Both the position numbers and the translations under genes were made by a program. 64,000 nt of DNA from Unio delphinus. Lineage: Eukaryota > Mollusca > Bivalvia > Unionida > Unionidae. The stretch covers positions 1,855,001 to 1,919,000 of the forward strand of contig JAQISU010000115.1 of assembly GCA_029339505.1 (NCBI GenBank), in the 5' to 3' direction. Positions 1 through 13,062 of this stretch are shown in pieces (the first letter of the stretch is position 1; the number at the start of each line of letters is the position of its first letter). A model generated the notes under the pieces. The model had not been told where the DNA came from, did no database searches, and was given only the letters and a program-made list of their open reading frames with translations.

Positions 1-221
1 AATCTAGAACAGAACTTTGTATGTACCTTTTCAACTGTACGTGAATATTCATAGGTCCAGATTTCAGAGGCATTAGTTAATTAATGTGTGACAATAACAT
101 CAAATAATTTTAAATGACACTGAAGATTTGCCCAGCTAGTTTTCAATAATACTTACTGTATGTAGAGCCATAGCTGCTTGAATTGCTGGTGCATCCTTTG
201 CTTTTCTCCCAAAAAGTTTAT

Positions 222-275
222 GAGAGAAATAAATAAATAAATAAATAAAAATAAATAAATAAAAATAAATAAATA
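222..275. repeat. (AAAT)n-type microsatellite
   Basis: Short tandem run of aaataaataaat with one-base interruptions, seen directly. The flanking 1-1600 region has only short unsupported reading frames and no recognisable exon. Confidence 0.8.
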
Positions 276-299
276 AGTCTCACGTGTTTATAGCCAGAC

Positions 300-1610
300 T
301 CTATTAGGATTTGTTTACTCATGTTTATTTTAAATAATTTCTTTACTCCTCAAAAAGCAACAGTAATGTTTTTGTTTTCTCTAAATTATAACACATTAGA
401 CTATTTCACGAAAGGTCTCCACAATGTTAATTTGATTTGGTACTGAAACGACATTATCAGCTCAGTTTGCACAGCACAGTAGTGTCAAATATTTCTTGTG
501 CAATAACGATATCATTAAGACATGTTAGTTAGAGGTCTGACACTTAATCATTGATAAATAGATTGAATAGAAGAGGGCTTAATATGCAGCCTTGTCTGGT
601 GCGGTTAGAAATATGTCATGGTATGTAGCGCCAGTAGCAGTAGGTGATACTGAATGCCACATAAAAACAGGCACGGTATGTTTGGTCAACGACAATAGGT
701 AACACCGAATATTGACTAGATACAGTATACGATAGGTCCAACAAATGAGTAATTTCTATCACCACTGAACAGTCCAAACAAATGTTTTTGCTTTCGAAAA
801 ATATATAAGTACAATATAAAACACGCCTGCAGACTTAAAGAAGCTACATAATTATTCTCGAAACTTCCATGTCCAATTAGTCACTGAGAAACTACGTCAT
901 AGCCGCCATTTTAAGTCTTAATATTGTGATTTATATTTCTAATTGCCAGCATGTATGTAAATATCCGTTTATAAATCCTACGCAGATTGCGTTCTTAACA
1001 TAGTCGCGTACATTTTATAACTAATGCTATTCTGTATATCCATGAATATGATTTATATATATTAAACAAAATCATGTACTAGAAGTTAAAAAAAAAGATA
1101 TACACAACAAAAGTTTTATATCCGAAATTGGAAAGGGTGATAACGCTCAGATGGTTATGCAATTTTACGCCGCCATTTCTCACGCTGATAAATATCAATA
1201 TTTCATTATCAAATATGAAATAAATATGGTTTTAAAAAACACGCCAATGATAACACGCTCTTTAATAATGTAAATCAAATTAATAGGTGAGATTTATTAT
1301 TTGTTCTATAACGGGTCTGGCATTAGGTCTTTTGCATACATTAATAACCGATGGCATTAAATACCCACTATTGGAATGGTTTATAAATACATGTTTAACA
1401 ATGACCGGTGATCAGCTAAATTCATGCATATCTGAATTTAAGCTAGTTCAATCAGGTGCACATTTTAGATTCTCTCCATTTAATATTTAAAATATATGTG
1501 TAATTATGTCCTTATTCTTAAGATAATATTAGCTGAATACTATTATTTGGCATATTTGTCTAAAAAGGCTGTAGATATCGAACATGTTTGAAATACCTAT
1601 TTTAAATTTC
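300..1610. other. Intergenic, nothing assigned
   Basis: AT-rich sequence with frequent stops in all frames. The longest open stretch (1287-1490, 67 codons) has no recognisable motif, and I see no gene here. Confidence 0.5.
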
Positions 1611-1615
1611 TCAAA

Positions 1616-1755
1616 GAATTGTCTAACACATGGACTGGTCTAACACGTGGCCTGGTTTAACACATGGACTGGTCTAACACATGGACTGGTCTAACACGTG
1701 GCCTGGTTTAACACATGGACTGGTCTAACGCGTGGCCTGGTTTAATACGTGACGC
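1616..1755. repeat. Minisatellite, ~17/34-bp unit
   Basis: Alternating units of the type 'taacacatggactggtc' and 'taacacgtggcctggtt' are repeated about eight times, read directly from the sequence. Confidence 0.85.
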
Positions 1756-2202
1756 CTAACACAAAACCTAGTCAATATTAAAATGCCCCTATAAATGTGT
1801 AGGACCAAATTAATGTTTAAGTACATGGGCATTTGTGAACATTTGTGGAAGTATCAACCTAAAGGTGTGAGCCAGTACAAACCGGACTGAATATCGCGCG
1901 CTGTGAAATCATGATGAAAGTAAAATTGTAAAAGTACATAATGATCATCAATACATTAATTTGTCTGAACATTTTACTTTTTTTTAAAGTGCAGAGCAAT
2001 TAAACAATCAGCAATGAATAGACTTTGGTTAAGCAATCGCGTTAAATTTTAGTACAACAATTTTTATTTAATTTAAATTAAATAAATGCGCACACATGAC
2101 CAAAGTGGTATACATTTTAGTCCATGAGAACGAAGTATTTAGCTTGGGTGTAATTTAAGTACTTACGCCTACACTATTAATTATCCATGAAGTGGAATAC
2201 TC

Positions 2203-2335
2203 GTCATTTACGACCAATTTAAAGAACTCGTCATTTACGACCAATTTAAAGAACTCGTCATTTAAGATCAATTTAAAGAACTCGCCATTTACGACCAATT
2301 TAAAGAACTCGCCATTTACGACCAATTATAAGAAT
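2203..2335. repeat. 27-bp tandem repeat, about 5 copies
   Basis: The unit 'aactcgtcatttacgacc' plus 'aatttaaag' repeats about five times with few substitutions (tcat/ccat, acg/aag). Confidence 0.85.
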
Positions 2336-2639
2336 ATATCGATCTTGTCTTGAATAGATGTTCTCCAGGAGACCCTATCAGTATTAAAACAAGTCCAATC
2401 TGAGTAGGCACGAACTTTTCCTGGACTTTCCAAAAGTACTAAAATAAAAACAAACTTACTGGCCAAAACAGAGTGAAATGTGACCATTTTATTATATTGT
2501 GTTACCAAGTTACCGCCTCTCGATTTCAATTTATCTTTGAAAACTATATTCAATTTGGAAATATTTAATTTGGAAGTTCCAGACTTCAGATTAAAAATAT
2601 CAAGAAGGTTTGACCACATCTCATTTCAACAAACTTCCT

Positions 2640-2945
2640 GAAAATCTTTCTGAACACGTGCGACTTCCCTAATGAAATCATGACTTCTGAATACGTGCGA
2701 CGTCCCTAATCAAATCATGAATTGTAAACACGTGCGACTTCCCTAATCAAATCACGAAATCAGAATACGTGCGACTTCCCTAATCAAATCATGAATTGTG
2801 AATGAGACTTCCCTAATGAAATCATGACTTATGAACACGTGCGACTTCCCTAATCAAATCATGAATTCTGATCATGTGCGACTTCCCTAATCAAATAATG
2901 AATTTAGAACACGTGCGACTTCCCTAATGAAATCATGAATTTAGA
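2640..2945. repeat. ~37-bp tandem repeat, about 8 copies
   Basis: Units begin 'cacgtgcgacttccctaat' followed by 'caaatcatgaattgtgaa'. Copies vary in length and one lacks the cacgtgcg portion near 2803. Each intact unit carries a CACGTG E-box-like hexamer, but no role can be inferred from that. Confidence 0.85.
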
Positions 2946-3164
2946 ACGCGTATGTCTTATTATAGGCCAGACTCGTCCTATTGCTACGCGTATTATGAGA
3001 ATCAATATTCTGTCCGACTTGTGTGATTCAGAAATAAATGTAGTGAGCTTAATAATGACTTATTTGTTAATCCTCAAATTCAATCATTGTTATGCAACTG
3101 TACGGATGACCCTGAAACTGCATCCCCTTACGTGTAACTGGTATGAGGATCAATACAGGAAAAT

Positions 3165-3369
3165 ATTTCTAATCCTCATTATCTCCTATTATCTGTGACG
3201 ATTAACCTACTAATCCTCATTATCTCCTGTTATCTGTGAAGATTAACCTACTAATCCTCATTATCTCATATTATCTGTAACGATCAACCTACTACTTTTA
3301 AATGTATAGCATCTAGCATGAGGTCCAAATTGTAGAGTCGCATCTAGCATGAGGTCCAAATTGTAGAGT
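3165..3369. repeat. Two short tandem repeats side by side
   Basis: A ~40-bp unit containing 'ctaatcctcattatctcc' is present about three times (3165-3300). It is followed by two copies of a 30-bp unit 'gcatctagcatgaggtcc...' (3311-3369). Confidence 0.75.
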
Positions 3370-4336
3370 GCTTAAAGCTGTGAAAAATATTATTAAAGAA
3401 ACTTGGTGATATGCTTGATATGTTTGAAAAATTATTCAGTTCGCAATATCTCTGCAAATAACAGTATGTGTGTTACGCATATTCTTGTATATCACTCGCA
3501 ACCTTCCTCCCTCCCCCCCTCCCTTTGCCACATCACTTACCGGTACTGTACTAAGTGCCTTCTCTGGATAATGAAGGCTGTAAGTAACTGGAGAATGTCA
3601 AGCCTAACCCCAATTACTTCCTTTATAGGAGAATAAAACTAACTGAAAGTCAAAACAATTTTTTGGACCGCATCCACAGTTATGTGTAAAAATCTCAAAT
3701 TAAGTAATAATCGATTTTTTAAATATAGCTGAGCAAATCAGGAAAATAATTACGTTAGTGTTTTCTTAGATACTAATTTGTCTAGGAAATAAAAAGAATC
3801 CGAATGTCAGGATTGTATTTATCATTACAATTAGACGAGCTACGAAGATAAGTACAGAGTCAATCATTCATCAAATGAACGAATATAGACTTTTGATTGC
3901 TTTGTAAAAAATAATGTTGCATAGACTGGCCGCCTATCGTTTTATTGGTCCGTGCAGTGGTTCATACGGGTACTGTAACAGACTAAAATAAGGCCAATAA
4001 TGCGTTTTTCAATGACGTCTATTATTCCGCTACCCCGAAATTATCATCATGTCATATGTGGCGGAAGTCCTTTACACCGTATGGAGGATGTAACCAAGAA
4101 GATAAATAAATGGAAATACGGACACACATTATATGTAACTTTAAGATAATCAAACGAATTAATTTTAAATATTTACCTCTAAACTACAAAAGAGACAAAA
4201 CTACAGAATTTTTAAAGAAAAAGAGAACGAAATGATTTTAACTGCTTTACAACTACTGCTACTACCGCCTCGTATTATTATTGCATTTACTATTACCACA
4301 ACTGAACTCATTACTTTTACTGATGACTAACACGAC

Positions 4337-4337
4337 G

Positions 4338-4397
<60 letters not shown>

Positions 4398-4398
4398 T

Positions 4399-4429
<31 letters not shown>

Positions 4430-4436
4430 AAGAAGA

Positions 4437-4518
<82 letters not shown>
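4337..4518. repeat. Compound microsatellite (TAA)n-(AAG)n-(AT)n
   Basis: Three consecutive pure tracts with different units abut: (ATA/TAA)n, then (AAG)n, then (AT)n. Reading frames through this tract are homopolymeric (poly-Ile, poly-Arg, Tyr-Ile) and are not genes. Confidence 0.95.
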
Positions 4519-4523
<5 letters not shown>

Positions 4524-4959
4524 ATAATAAAAACAAAATCTTCATATAATTCTGGAAGGCAATACTAATTAAATCGAACTTAGTTCGTGGAATAATTTGC
4601 TTAAAACTATTAGAAGTAATGTGCGCTACAACATGATCAGTAAATCGTTGCAGAACATAAATACAAAGCACATAATTAAACGAGCAATGAAGAAATATAT
4701 CGCATAAATGTCTTTCGAATCCAGTCGTTAAAGTCTTCAATTGCTGACTGTTAAATGTAAATTTAGTTATAATGTTTCATTTAGATAGCATTCTTTGCTC
4801 AGTTAATTACATTCTAACGTCTATAATTAGATTCTAAATTCAGATATTATAACGCGCGTGACTGAGAGATGAATTTTCTTATTTGTTAAATTTATATCGG
4901 ATCGTCGATGCTGAAAAGTAATGAAACAAACCAAATAAACTTATATTGATATTCCCAAT

Positions 4960-5075
4960 ATTTTGACTAATAAGTTGATATCACCAATATTGACTAGTTA
5001 GTTGATATCACCAATATTGACTAGTTAATTGATATCACCAATATTGACTAGTTAGCTGATATCACCAATATTGCC
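4960..5075. repeat. ~27-bp tandem repeat, 4 copies
   Basis: The unit 'ttgactagttagttgatatc' + 'accaata' is repeated four times with minor changes. Confidence 0.8.
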
Positions 5076-5220
5076 GAGTAAGTGGTTTTATACTTGTATT
5101 GAATTTTGTAATATCTAATATTGACAATTACATTATTTTAAAATTATATTCATAACACAAATATTTAAAAGTATTTATTTTTTCTAACTTTTATAGATAT
5201 CATCAATATCAAGTTGTTTG

Positions 5221-5221
<1 letters not shown>

Positions 5222-5291
<70 letters not shown>
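5222..5291. repeat. (AT)n microsatellite
   Basis: About 70 bp of pure TA dinucleotide. Confidence 0.95.
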
Positions 5292-5292
<1 letters not shown>

Positions 5293-6960
5293 CTGTTTGT
5301 CATTATAAACTAAAAACTAAATCATAAGTCGGTCAATCGATATGTCATATCAGCTATTTCTCTCATCGTTTGCATTTCGTTATGCTTGTATCTGCTAATA
5401 ACAGTACAAACAACATCTCGTAAAGGCATATAACAGTTATTGATGACGGATATATTATACTACATAAGGTATAATGTATAATACCGAGTAGATATTTGTG
5501 AAGCAAATTTAGCAATGCAACATGCATTTCGTTACATTGATGGGTTTTAAGGAAAAATTAAATGTGCCATCTACGTGACAGAATTAAAGCTACCTAATAC
5601 GGACACTTCGTATCAGGTGTCATAATAAAACACGAAGATGCTGACAGTAATTGGTACAAAGCTTTCTTTTTTAAATTAGTTTCTTTTTTTCTCTCATTTT
5701 GATAGGTTTTCTTTTCCGAAACGGTCTTATTATTTTATCTACGATCCTCATTATCGTTGCCTTATAAAGTATAATGGTTGGATTAATAATTGACAATTCG
5801 CCGCCCAGCGTGTTTGATGTTCAGACGTATGGCAGATCAACTTTGCGGTGGAAACTAACTGCCCCATTAATCACGAGTCTTTAGTGGGAACATCAAAAGT
5901 GAAAATCTCAAACAGTCAATTATAGGATGTGTATTCTTTGTACGTCTGTTACGTCTATTTTGACAGAACCGTGTATGCAATCAATTATATTTCTTCTTTT
6001 TTATAATCTCAGTACTATTTGCTTACGAGCCATTCATTATTGGCGTGATTCCTCTAACATCAACGTTAGAACACTCATGGCAGTATGTATATTGATGGCA
6101 TTTGTTTTTCTACATTGCATGTTAACAGTTAAAATTTAATTGTTTAACATTGCTATATATGAACTTTATAAGAAAGAGCGTCACATTTTCTCTGAACATA
6201 GCATATATGTTACTAACATATTTTTGATTTTATTTGATCTATTACTTATTCATGTATATGTTTTCATAGATGCTAAAATGATTGATGTCATTATTGTTCT
6301 GTCCTCGTTTATGAACAATAAGATGGACTTTATTTGTTGAAGTGGATACTAAATATATATTAAATTTATACTGCATAATATGGTACAAGGTCTTTATTAT
6401 TTTTCTTTTCCATCAATTTCTTATATTATATTCCATTTATGTTTCTCGTTGTTTTCTCGTTGTCATAAATTTTGTTTTGAATCAATGAGTCGAATATGTA
6501 ATTACTTTTGATCTCGTTTCCATGACTTTTGCAGGCATGTAATTTATATGGCAATACTGTATATTCAAGATAAACACCAGATGTAGAAAGACATGTTTTG
6601 CTTTTTAAATTACATGTCTTTGTGAACGAGAATAAATTATAGTTTACTGTACATTGTAGACATTATAACTATGTATATGGCTACAAGAGAATCAAGAGCT
6701 ACACCAGACTATAAATGTGGTATCCATATGTTTGAGAGTTAAGCCCAGCTATATATACAGTTCCATGTGTAGCACAAGTTTATGCACATATCTGCTTGAA
6801 AGGTGACATATGGATTGAAGAACACCAACATAGAAACAAAATCGTCATAATCATTAAAAGCTTAGTAGTATCGTAGTTGGTGGGGGGGGGGGGGAGGTTG
6901 ATCTACAGATAATATGAAATTTTGAAAGAGTGGCAGGACCAATCAATTTGCAACATGCAC
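5292..6960. other. Intergenic, nothing assigned
   Basis: AT-rich, with short hydrophobic open frames (for example 5927-6139 and 6140-6340) that lack signal-peptide architecture, splice context or family similarity. A run of about 15 G lies near 6882-6895. Confidence 0.5.
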
Positions 6961-6969
6961 AAAGAAGAT

Positions 6970-7410
6970 ACTGATACTACTGTTACATAATGTTGATAAA
7001 AATTATTTGTATATTGTACTTGCGGAAATTCCACATGATCAAAACATAAAACGTACTAAAATGACTGATCCCATATGCTAAAAGATCAGACTGAATTAGT
7101 CTAAAATGCATATATTTTAACAGTTAATGAAATAGTAAAACTGAATTTGCCATAATAGACAATACCACTTTTTATGAACGTGCAATTAATGAATTTAAAA
7201 ATGTATAAAATAATTTTGAAAAACAAAATTTATCACAAAGTTGGTTTTAATCAAATTTTCTCTGAAAGCCAGGATCTGAAAATGACCTTGAAGAGACCTT
7301 TTTTCAATAGACAGGATTAACAGTGAGGAAAACGGAAAATTCGTATACTTTGAAAATCTAAACCTTTACAAAATACGAAACTGTAGATAGCCACCATTTG
7401 AACATGCTCA
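6970..7410. repeat. Dispersed repeat, copy 1 (family shared with 14675-15175)
   Basis: Diverged but collinear similarity with 14675-15175: shared blocks include 'acttg(c/t)(g)gaaatt', 'ttagtc(t/c)aaa' and, at the far end, 'acaaaatacgaaactgtag' followed by 'gccacc'. No coding potential is visible, so this is an unclassified interspersed repeat. Confidence 0.55.
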
Positions 7411-8680
7411 TTGAGAGACACAGTTTCGTATAGCTGATAAGTAGCAGAGTCATTTTCGCTTGTTCAGTAGACCTCACATGACGCGGGAAACAACATTAAC
7501 CAGTCTGAATAGGCTCTTCGTTGTAATATCTTGGGGTGGGAGTGGGTAAGTTAATTAATGCAAACACTGATAGAAGATTATAGGAATATGAAATGCTTTT
7601 TTATAATACCAAATTTAAACACCATAATTTACCTGGCTAGAGGTTTATATAAATTTTACAAATAGACTGAATCGTATTACCTACCTGAAAGAAGTCACAT
7701 GTTTAATATATTTACAGAGGAAAAGATCCGACAGTTAAATCGTTACCAGAGAGGTTCAACAGATGTTTGTTTCAATTTATCGTGGAGTTTAATAATTATA
7801 TACTGATATGACGGTTAAACTACACAAAAGAAACCAACAATTTGACGTAAATTCAATAGGTTATTTGATTTGCTAGAATACAATGTGAACTTTTAAAACT
7901 CACTTACCGTCATGTGAATTCACAAATGTTCCATCACAATTCCATCACAAATCCAAAAGTTATAGAATGCTCTTAGAGGGAGCAGTCGAATAAAAACAAG
8001 AAAAATCTGGCTTTGCACAGCGACAAAGTAGATACAACAATGATGACATTCAACGTTTCATGTTTGCAATCAAACTTATCAAATATAAGAAGTTTAATCT
8101 AAGAATATATTCAAAGAGTTATTCGTTCAGGAAAGCATCGGAATGTTTCGGAATCAGAGGATTCTTTGTTGATAAAATGCTAGAAAGTCTCAAACATAGT
8201 GGCGTGACAAAAAAACACGTGACGAAGATAATTTTTTGAACAGTAGACATTAAGAATGGGTCTCAGAACAACTTCTAATCAAAGTGATTGCGTTAGCCAT
8301 ACATATTTTGGACTGATAAGCTGGGAAGAGGAGCTTCCTTGATTATGTTTATCTGTACCAATAGCTTGGCTGGAGCTAGCGTTAGCGTGCATGTGATGAT
8401 GAATGCGTTCCGCTAAAAAATGGTTCTTGCCTACTTAATTTTTAAATGTGGATTTTATTATAATCGGTGTTATAAATGCTAGCAATTTTGCAATATAAGC
8501 CAGCTTACTAACCAACAGTTATATTTAAAGCTACATCAATACTTTCCCTAGAGATCAATGTCAGAAGGAGAAAGGTTGGAGTAGGCCCTGATCTGCGGGG
8601 TCATTATGCGACGCCATATCTAGGTCCATCTTGTTTGTTAGGACTAACCAGTAGAATAAATAACATACACCCTGATCGGC
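7411..8680. other. Intergenic, nothing assigned
   Basis: AT-rich sequence without a supportable reading frame, splice-framed exon or structured repeat. Confidence 0.5.
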
Positions 8681-8682
8681 CA

Positions 8683-9848
8683 GGAAATATGTGAGTATAT
8701 TCGAACTTGTTAGGATTAATCAGGACATACGACATATGTGAGTATATTCGGACTTGTTAGGATTAATCAGGGCATACAACATATGTGAGTATGTTCGGGC
8801 TTGTTAGGATTAATCAGGGCATACGACATATGTGAGTATTTTCGGGCTTGTTAGGATTAATCAGGGCATACGACATATGTGAGTATATTCGGGCTTGTTA
8901 GGATTAATCAGGGCATACGACATATATGAGTATATTCGGGCTTGTTAGGATTAATCAGGGCATACGACATATGTGAGTATATTCGGGCTTGTTAGGATTA
9001 ATCAGGGCATACGACATATGTGAGTATATTCGGGCTTGTTAGGATTAATCAGGGCATACGACATATGTGAGTATATTCGGACTTGTTAGGATTAATCAGG
9101 GCATACGACATATGTGAGTATATTCGGACTTGTTAGGATTAATCAGGGCATACGACATATGTGAGTATATTCGGACTTGTTAGGATTAATCAGGGCATAC
9201 GACATATGTGAGTATATTCGGGCTTGTTAGGATTAATCAGGGCATACGACATATGTGAGTATATTCGGGCTTGTTAGGATTAATCAGGGCATACGACATA
9301 TGTGAGTATATTCGGACTTGTTAGGATTAATCAGGGCATACGACATATGTGAGTATATTCGGACTTGTTAGGATTAATCAGGGCATACGACATATGTGAG
9401 TATATTCGGGCTTGTTAGGATTAATCAGGGCATACGACATATGTGAGTATATTCGGGCTTGTTAGGATTAATCAGGGCATACGACATATGTGAGTATATT
9501 CGGACTTGTTAGGATTAATCAGGGCATACGACATATGTGAGTATATTCGGGCTTGTTAGGATTAATCAGGGCATACGACATATGTGAGTATATTCGGACT
9601 TGTTAGGATTAATCAGGGCATACGACATATGTGAGTATATTCGGACTTGTTAGGATTAATCAGGGCATACGACATATGTGAGTATATTCGGGCTTGTTAG
9701 GATTAATCAGGGCATACGACATATGTGAATATATTCGGACTTGTTAGGATTAATTAGGGCATACGACATATGTGAGTATATTCGGGCTTGTTAGGATTAA
9801 TCAGGGCATACGACATATATGAGTATATTCGGACTTGTTAGGATAATC
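8683..9848. repeat. 47-bp satellite, about 24 copies
   Basis: The monomer reads 'gtgagtatattcggacttgt' + 'taggattaatcagggcatac' + 'gacatat' (47 bp) and is reiterated about 24 times with very high identity. The main variable site is cggActtg versus cggGcttg. Rare variants are catatatg, gtgaatat and taattaggg. The first copies (8680-8760) and the last are the most diverged, the usual edge effect of unequal exchange. There is no spacer between units, so it is not CRISPR-like. Confidence 0.97.
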
Positions 9849-11230
9849 AGTAACGGAAACAATATTGAGCCAGATCTATCGGAGTTTTATGAGATAGCTG
9901 ATTAGAGTCTATGTTTTGTACGATTATGCCCCAAACTTCTACCCGACTTTATAAGGTACGTTACTACTTTCTTTTTTCTAAATGGATTTCCATTGATGTG
10001 TTAGAAAGGCCTGGGATACATATACACGTTTTTCTTAACCTTTTATTATACCTTTTACATTACTAGCGGTTGTGCCGAACAACTGGGCAATGTCAATCCC
10101 AATCTGAATCGACTTCACGTGTGCCCTACATTTCAAACTGCCCAACGCATGCGCGTAAACTGTTCACCACTGAATTTGCCAGTAATATCAGGAAAGGAAA
10201 CAAATGTAGGACAAACATCGTATGATTAAAACAAATCAGATGATGATTGAGCTGATTAGAATTATTAAGAAAGCCACTTTGAATTATTAAGAAAGCCACT
10301 TTATTATTTAATACAAATTATCAGTAACAAATCTGTATAACAACCACATTATTCTTCACGAAACCCATATTACAGACGCAACATAACAAGTCTAGAAGAA
10401 AAAATACACAAATTAAATTAAAAACAACTATAAAAAACATACTTTGTTGTCATTTATATGTCGAAATCGGCCTTTGCTCAAAGTTAAATTTGATTATCAC
10501 CATGTGTGGAGAATTTTATTATGCTAGTTCTTTTTTAAAACATTTTTGCTATCTTGTTTATGTCATCTACTTGACGACAGCGAAATCTGAGATAGTGCTG
10601 CGATGGTAATTTCATTTTAACCCATCGCGCTTTTTGAAGAAAAATTGAGAATGATGTTAATATGCTTCTTACAGACGTACGTGCAGATATGTGTCACGCA
10701 GTTATCCAAACAAATTAAAGAGATACGTTTCTAGACTTAAGAATATGATCCTATGGGTGGGGGCAACTGCACATATTTGTGATGATTTACCACCTAACTT
10801 AAATTTATTTTACCACCTAACATAAAAGACCAAATTCTAATTGTGTGTCTTATTTTTCTGAAAGCAGGAACTTTAAAGTCTAGATGGGTTTATTCGGACT
10901 GCTTCGACTTCATTTCTATGCAATGGAGCGCCATGTCATGTCCTGGTATATTTTGAACGTACTCTAATTGCACGCTAAAAAAGATTTAACTTCAATAAAC
11001 TGTTGTCCTCATTAGGAAAGCCGTTTTGACGGCAAATAATGCTAATATTGCCTAAATTCGATTTTTTGGTCAAATTCAATACCTAAATTAGTTTCAATTT
11101 AAAATCACGCAAAATAAAATCGTAACAAATAAGAATCAACCGGAAATTTAATTTAAGCATCACATAACAGTGAAAGGATCTTTAGCCTGTGTAATCAGAT
11201 ATTAAATAAAAATCCTATGTTTTCTTCTGT
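9849..11230. other. Intergenic, nothing assigned
   Basis: Unique AT-rich sequence. A 22-bp direct repeat 'gaattattaagaaagccact' occurs at about 10259 and 10280. No supportable coding exon was found. Confidence 0.5.
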
Positions 11231-11239
11231 CAATTAATT

Positions 11240-12195
<956 letters not shown>

Positions 12196-12201
12196 ATTCA
12201 T

Positions 12202-12831
12202 CAGAGTCGGACCTGCTATAGGGGCCCAGGGGGCCCCCCTCCCACCCCTTTGAAAAAAAAAAAGGTGTGTTTGTGTAGGAAGAAAAAAAGAAAAAGACAG
12301 ACAGTCAGAAACAAACAAACAAACAAAATCAACAAACGAACAAACAAAGAATAATATTAGAAGCTAGTGTTTAATTTTATGCGTATCCTATTTTGCGGTC
12401 TCTGTAGTCGACTAGCTTATAGTAATATTACGTATACTATGTTAGGCCTACCGAGATTTCGTTTGCAAAGCGGTCGCAAGACTCTGGCTGAACCGCTGTG
12501 ACGTAATCTCACTTCCGACTTTGGAAGCTTTTTTGCAAAGGGGTTCCGAATTTTTTAATTTTTTATTTATTTATTTATTCTTTTATATATTTTTTTTGTG
12601 TGTTTTTAAAACATTGCAGTTTTTAGTCACTGTTGTTAGATCCCTTTTTCAATGTTCAGATAGCACCAGATTGCACCATTTTGCATCCTTAAAAAAAAAA
12701 TCCGTGGGGGGGAGGGGGGGGCATGCCCCCGGACCCCCCCCCCCCCCTAGAAGGCTCGGCGCTTCGCGCCTTCGCTTAACCCAATAACAAGTTTGGGCCC
12801 CCACCCTCTGAAAAACTTAGGTCCGGCCCTG
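12202..12831. mobile_element. Non-autonomous DNA transposon (inverted-repeat element)
   Basis: The left end reads 'cagagtcggacct' and the reverse complement of the right end reads 'cagggccggacct', 11 of 13 positions matching in inverted orientation. The element is immediately flanked by the direct repeat 'ttcat' (12197-12201 and 12832-12836), consistent with a target-site duplication. The interior has G/C homopolymer runs (for example 12705-12750), a small 'ggcgc ttc gcgcc' hairpin and no transposase. The ends resemble hAT- or P-type termini, but a canonical 8-bp duplication is not visible, so the superfamily is uncertain. It inserted at the edge of the 30-bp array. Confidence 0.7.
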
Positions 12832-13006
12832 TTCATATCCTAAAGTTCTTCACCCCGTCTAAATACTATGCATACATTCATATCGTTATCCATGTTTGTA
12901 ACTTGTATTATTATACAATACCAATATGGCATCTGATAGGACCCAAAAATAAATTAGTTTACAGTAACTTTTCCTTGTCACATGCGGTAACACGGAAATA
13001 AATAAA

Positions 13007-13008
13007 TA

Positions 13009-13062
<54 letters not shown>

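Noticed and set aside
4281..4740. Poly-Ile/poly-Arg and Tyr-Ile frames near 4.3-4.7 kb
   Set aside because: Direct translation of (TAA)n, (AAG)n and (AT)n microsatellites.
5927..6340. Two adjacent hydrophobic 66-70-residue proteins
   Set aside because: AT-rich DNA gives hydrophobic frames by chance. There is no signal/processing pattern, conservation evidence or splice context.
8683..9848. CRISPR-like or telomere-like array
   Set aside because: The 47-bp units are contiguous with no variable spacers. 'ttagg' occurs once per unit inside a longer unrelated monomer, so it is an ordinary satellite.
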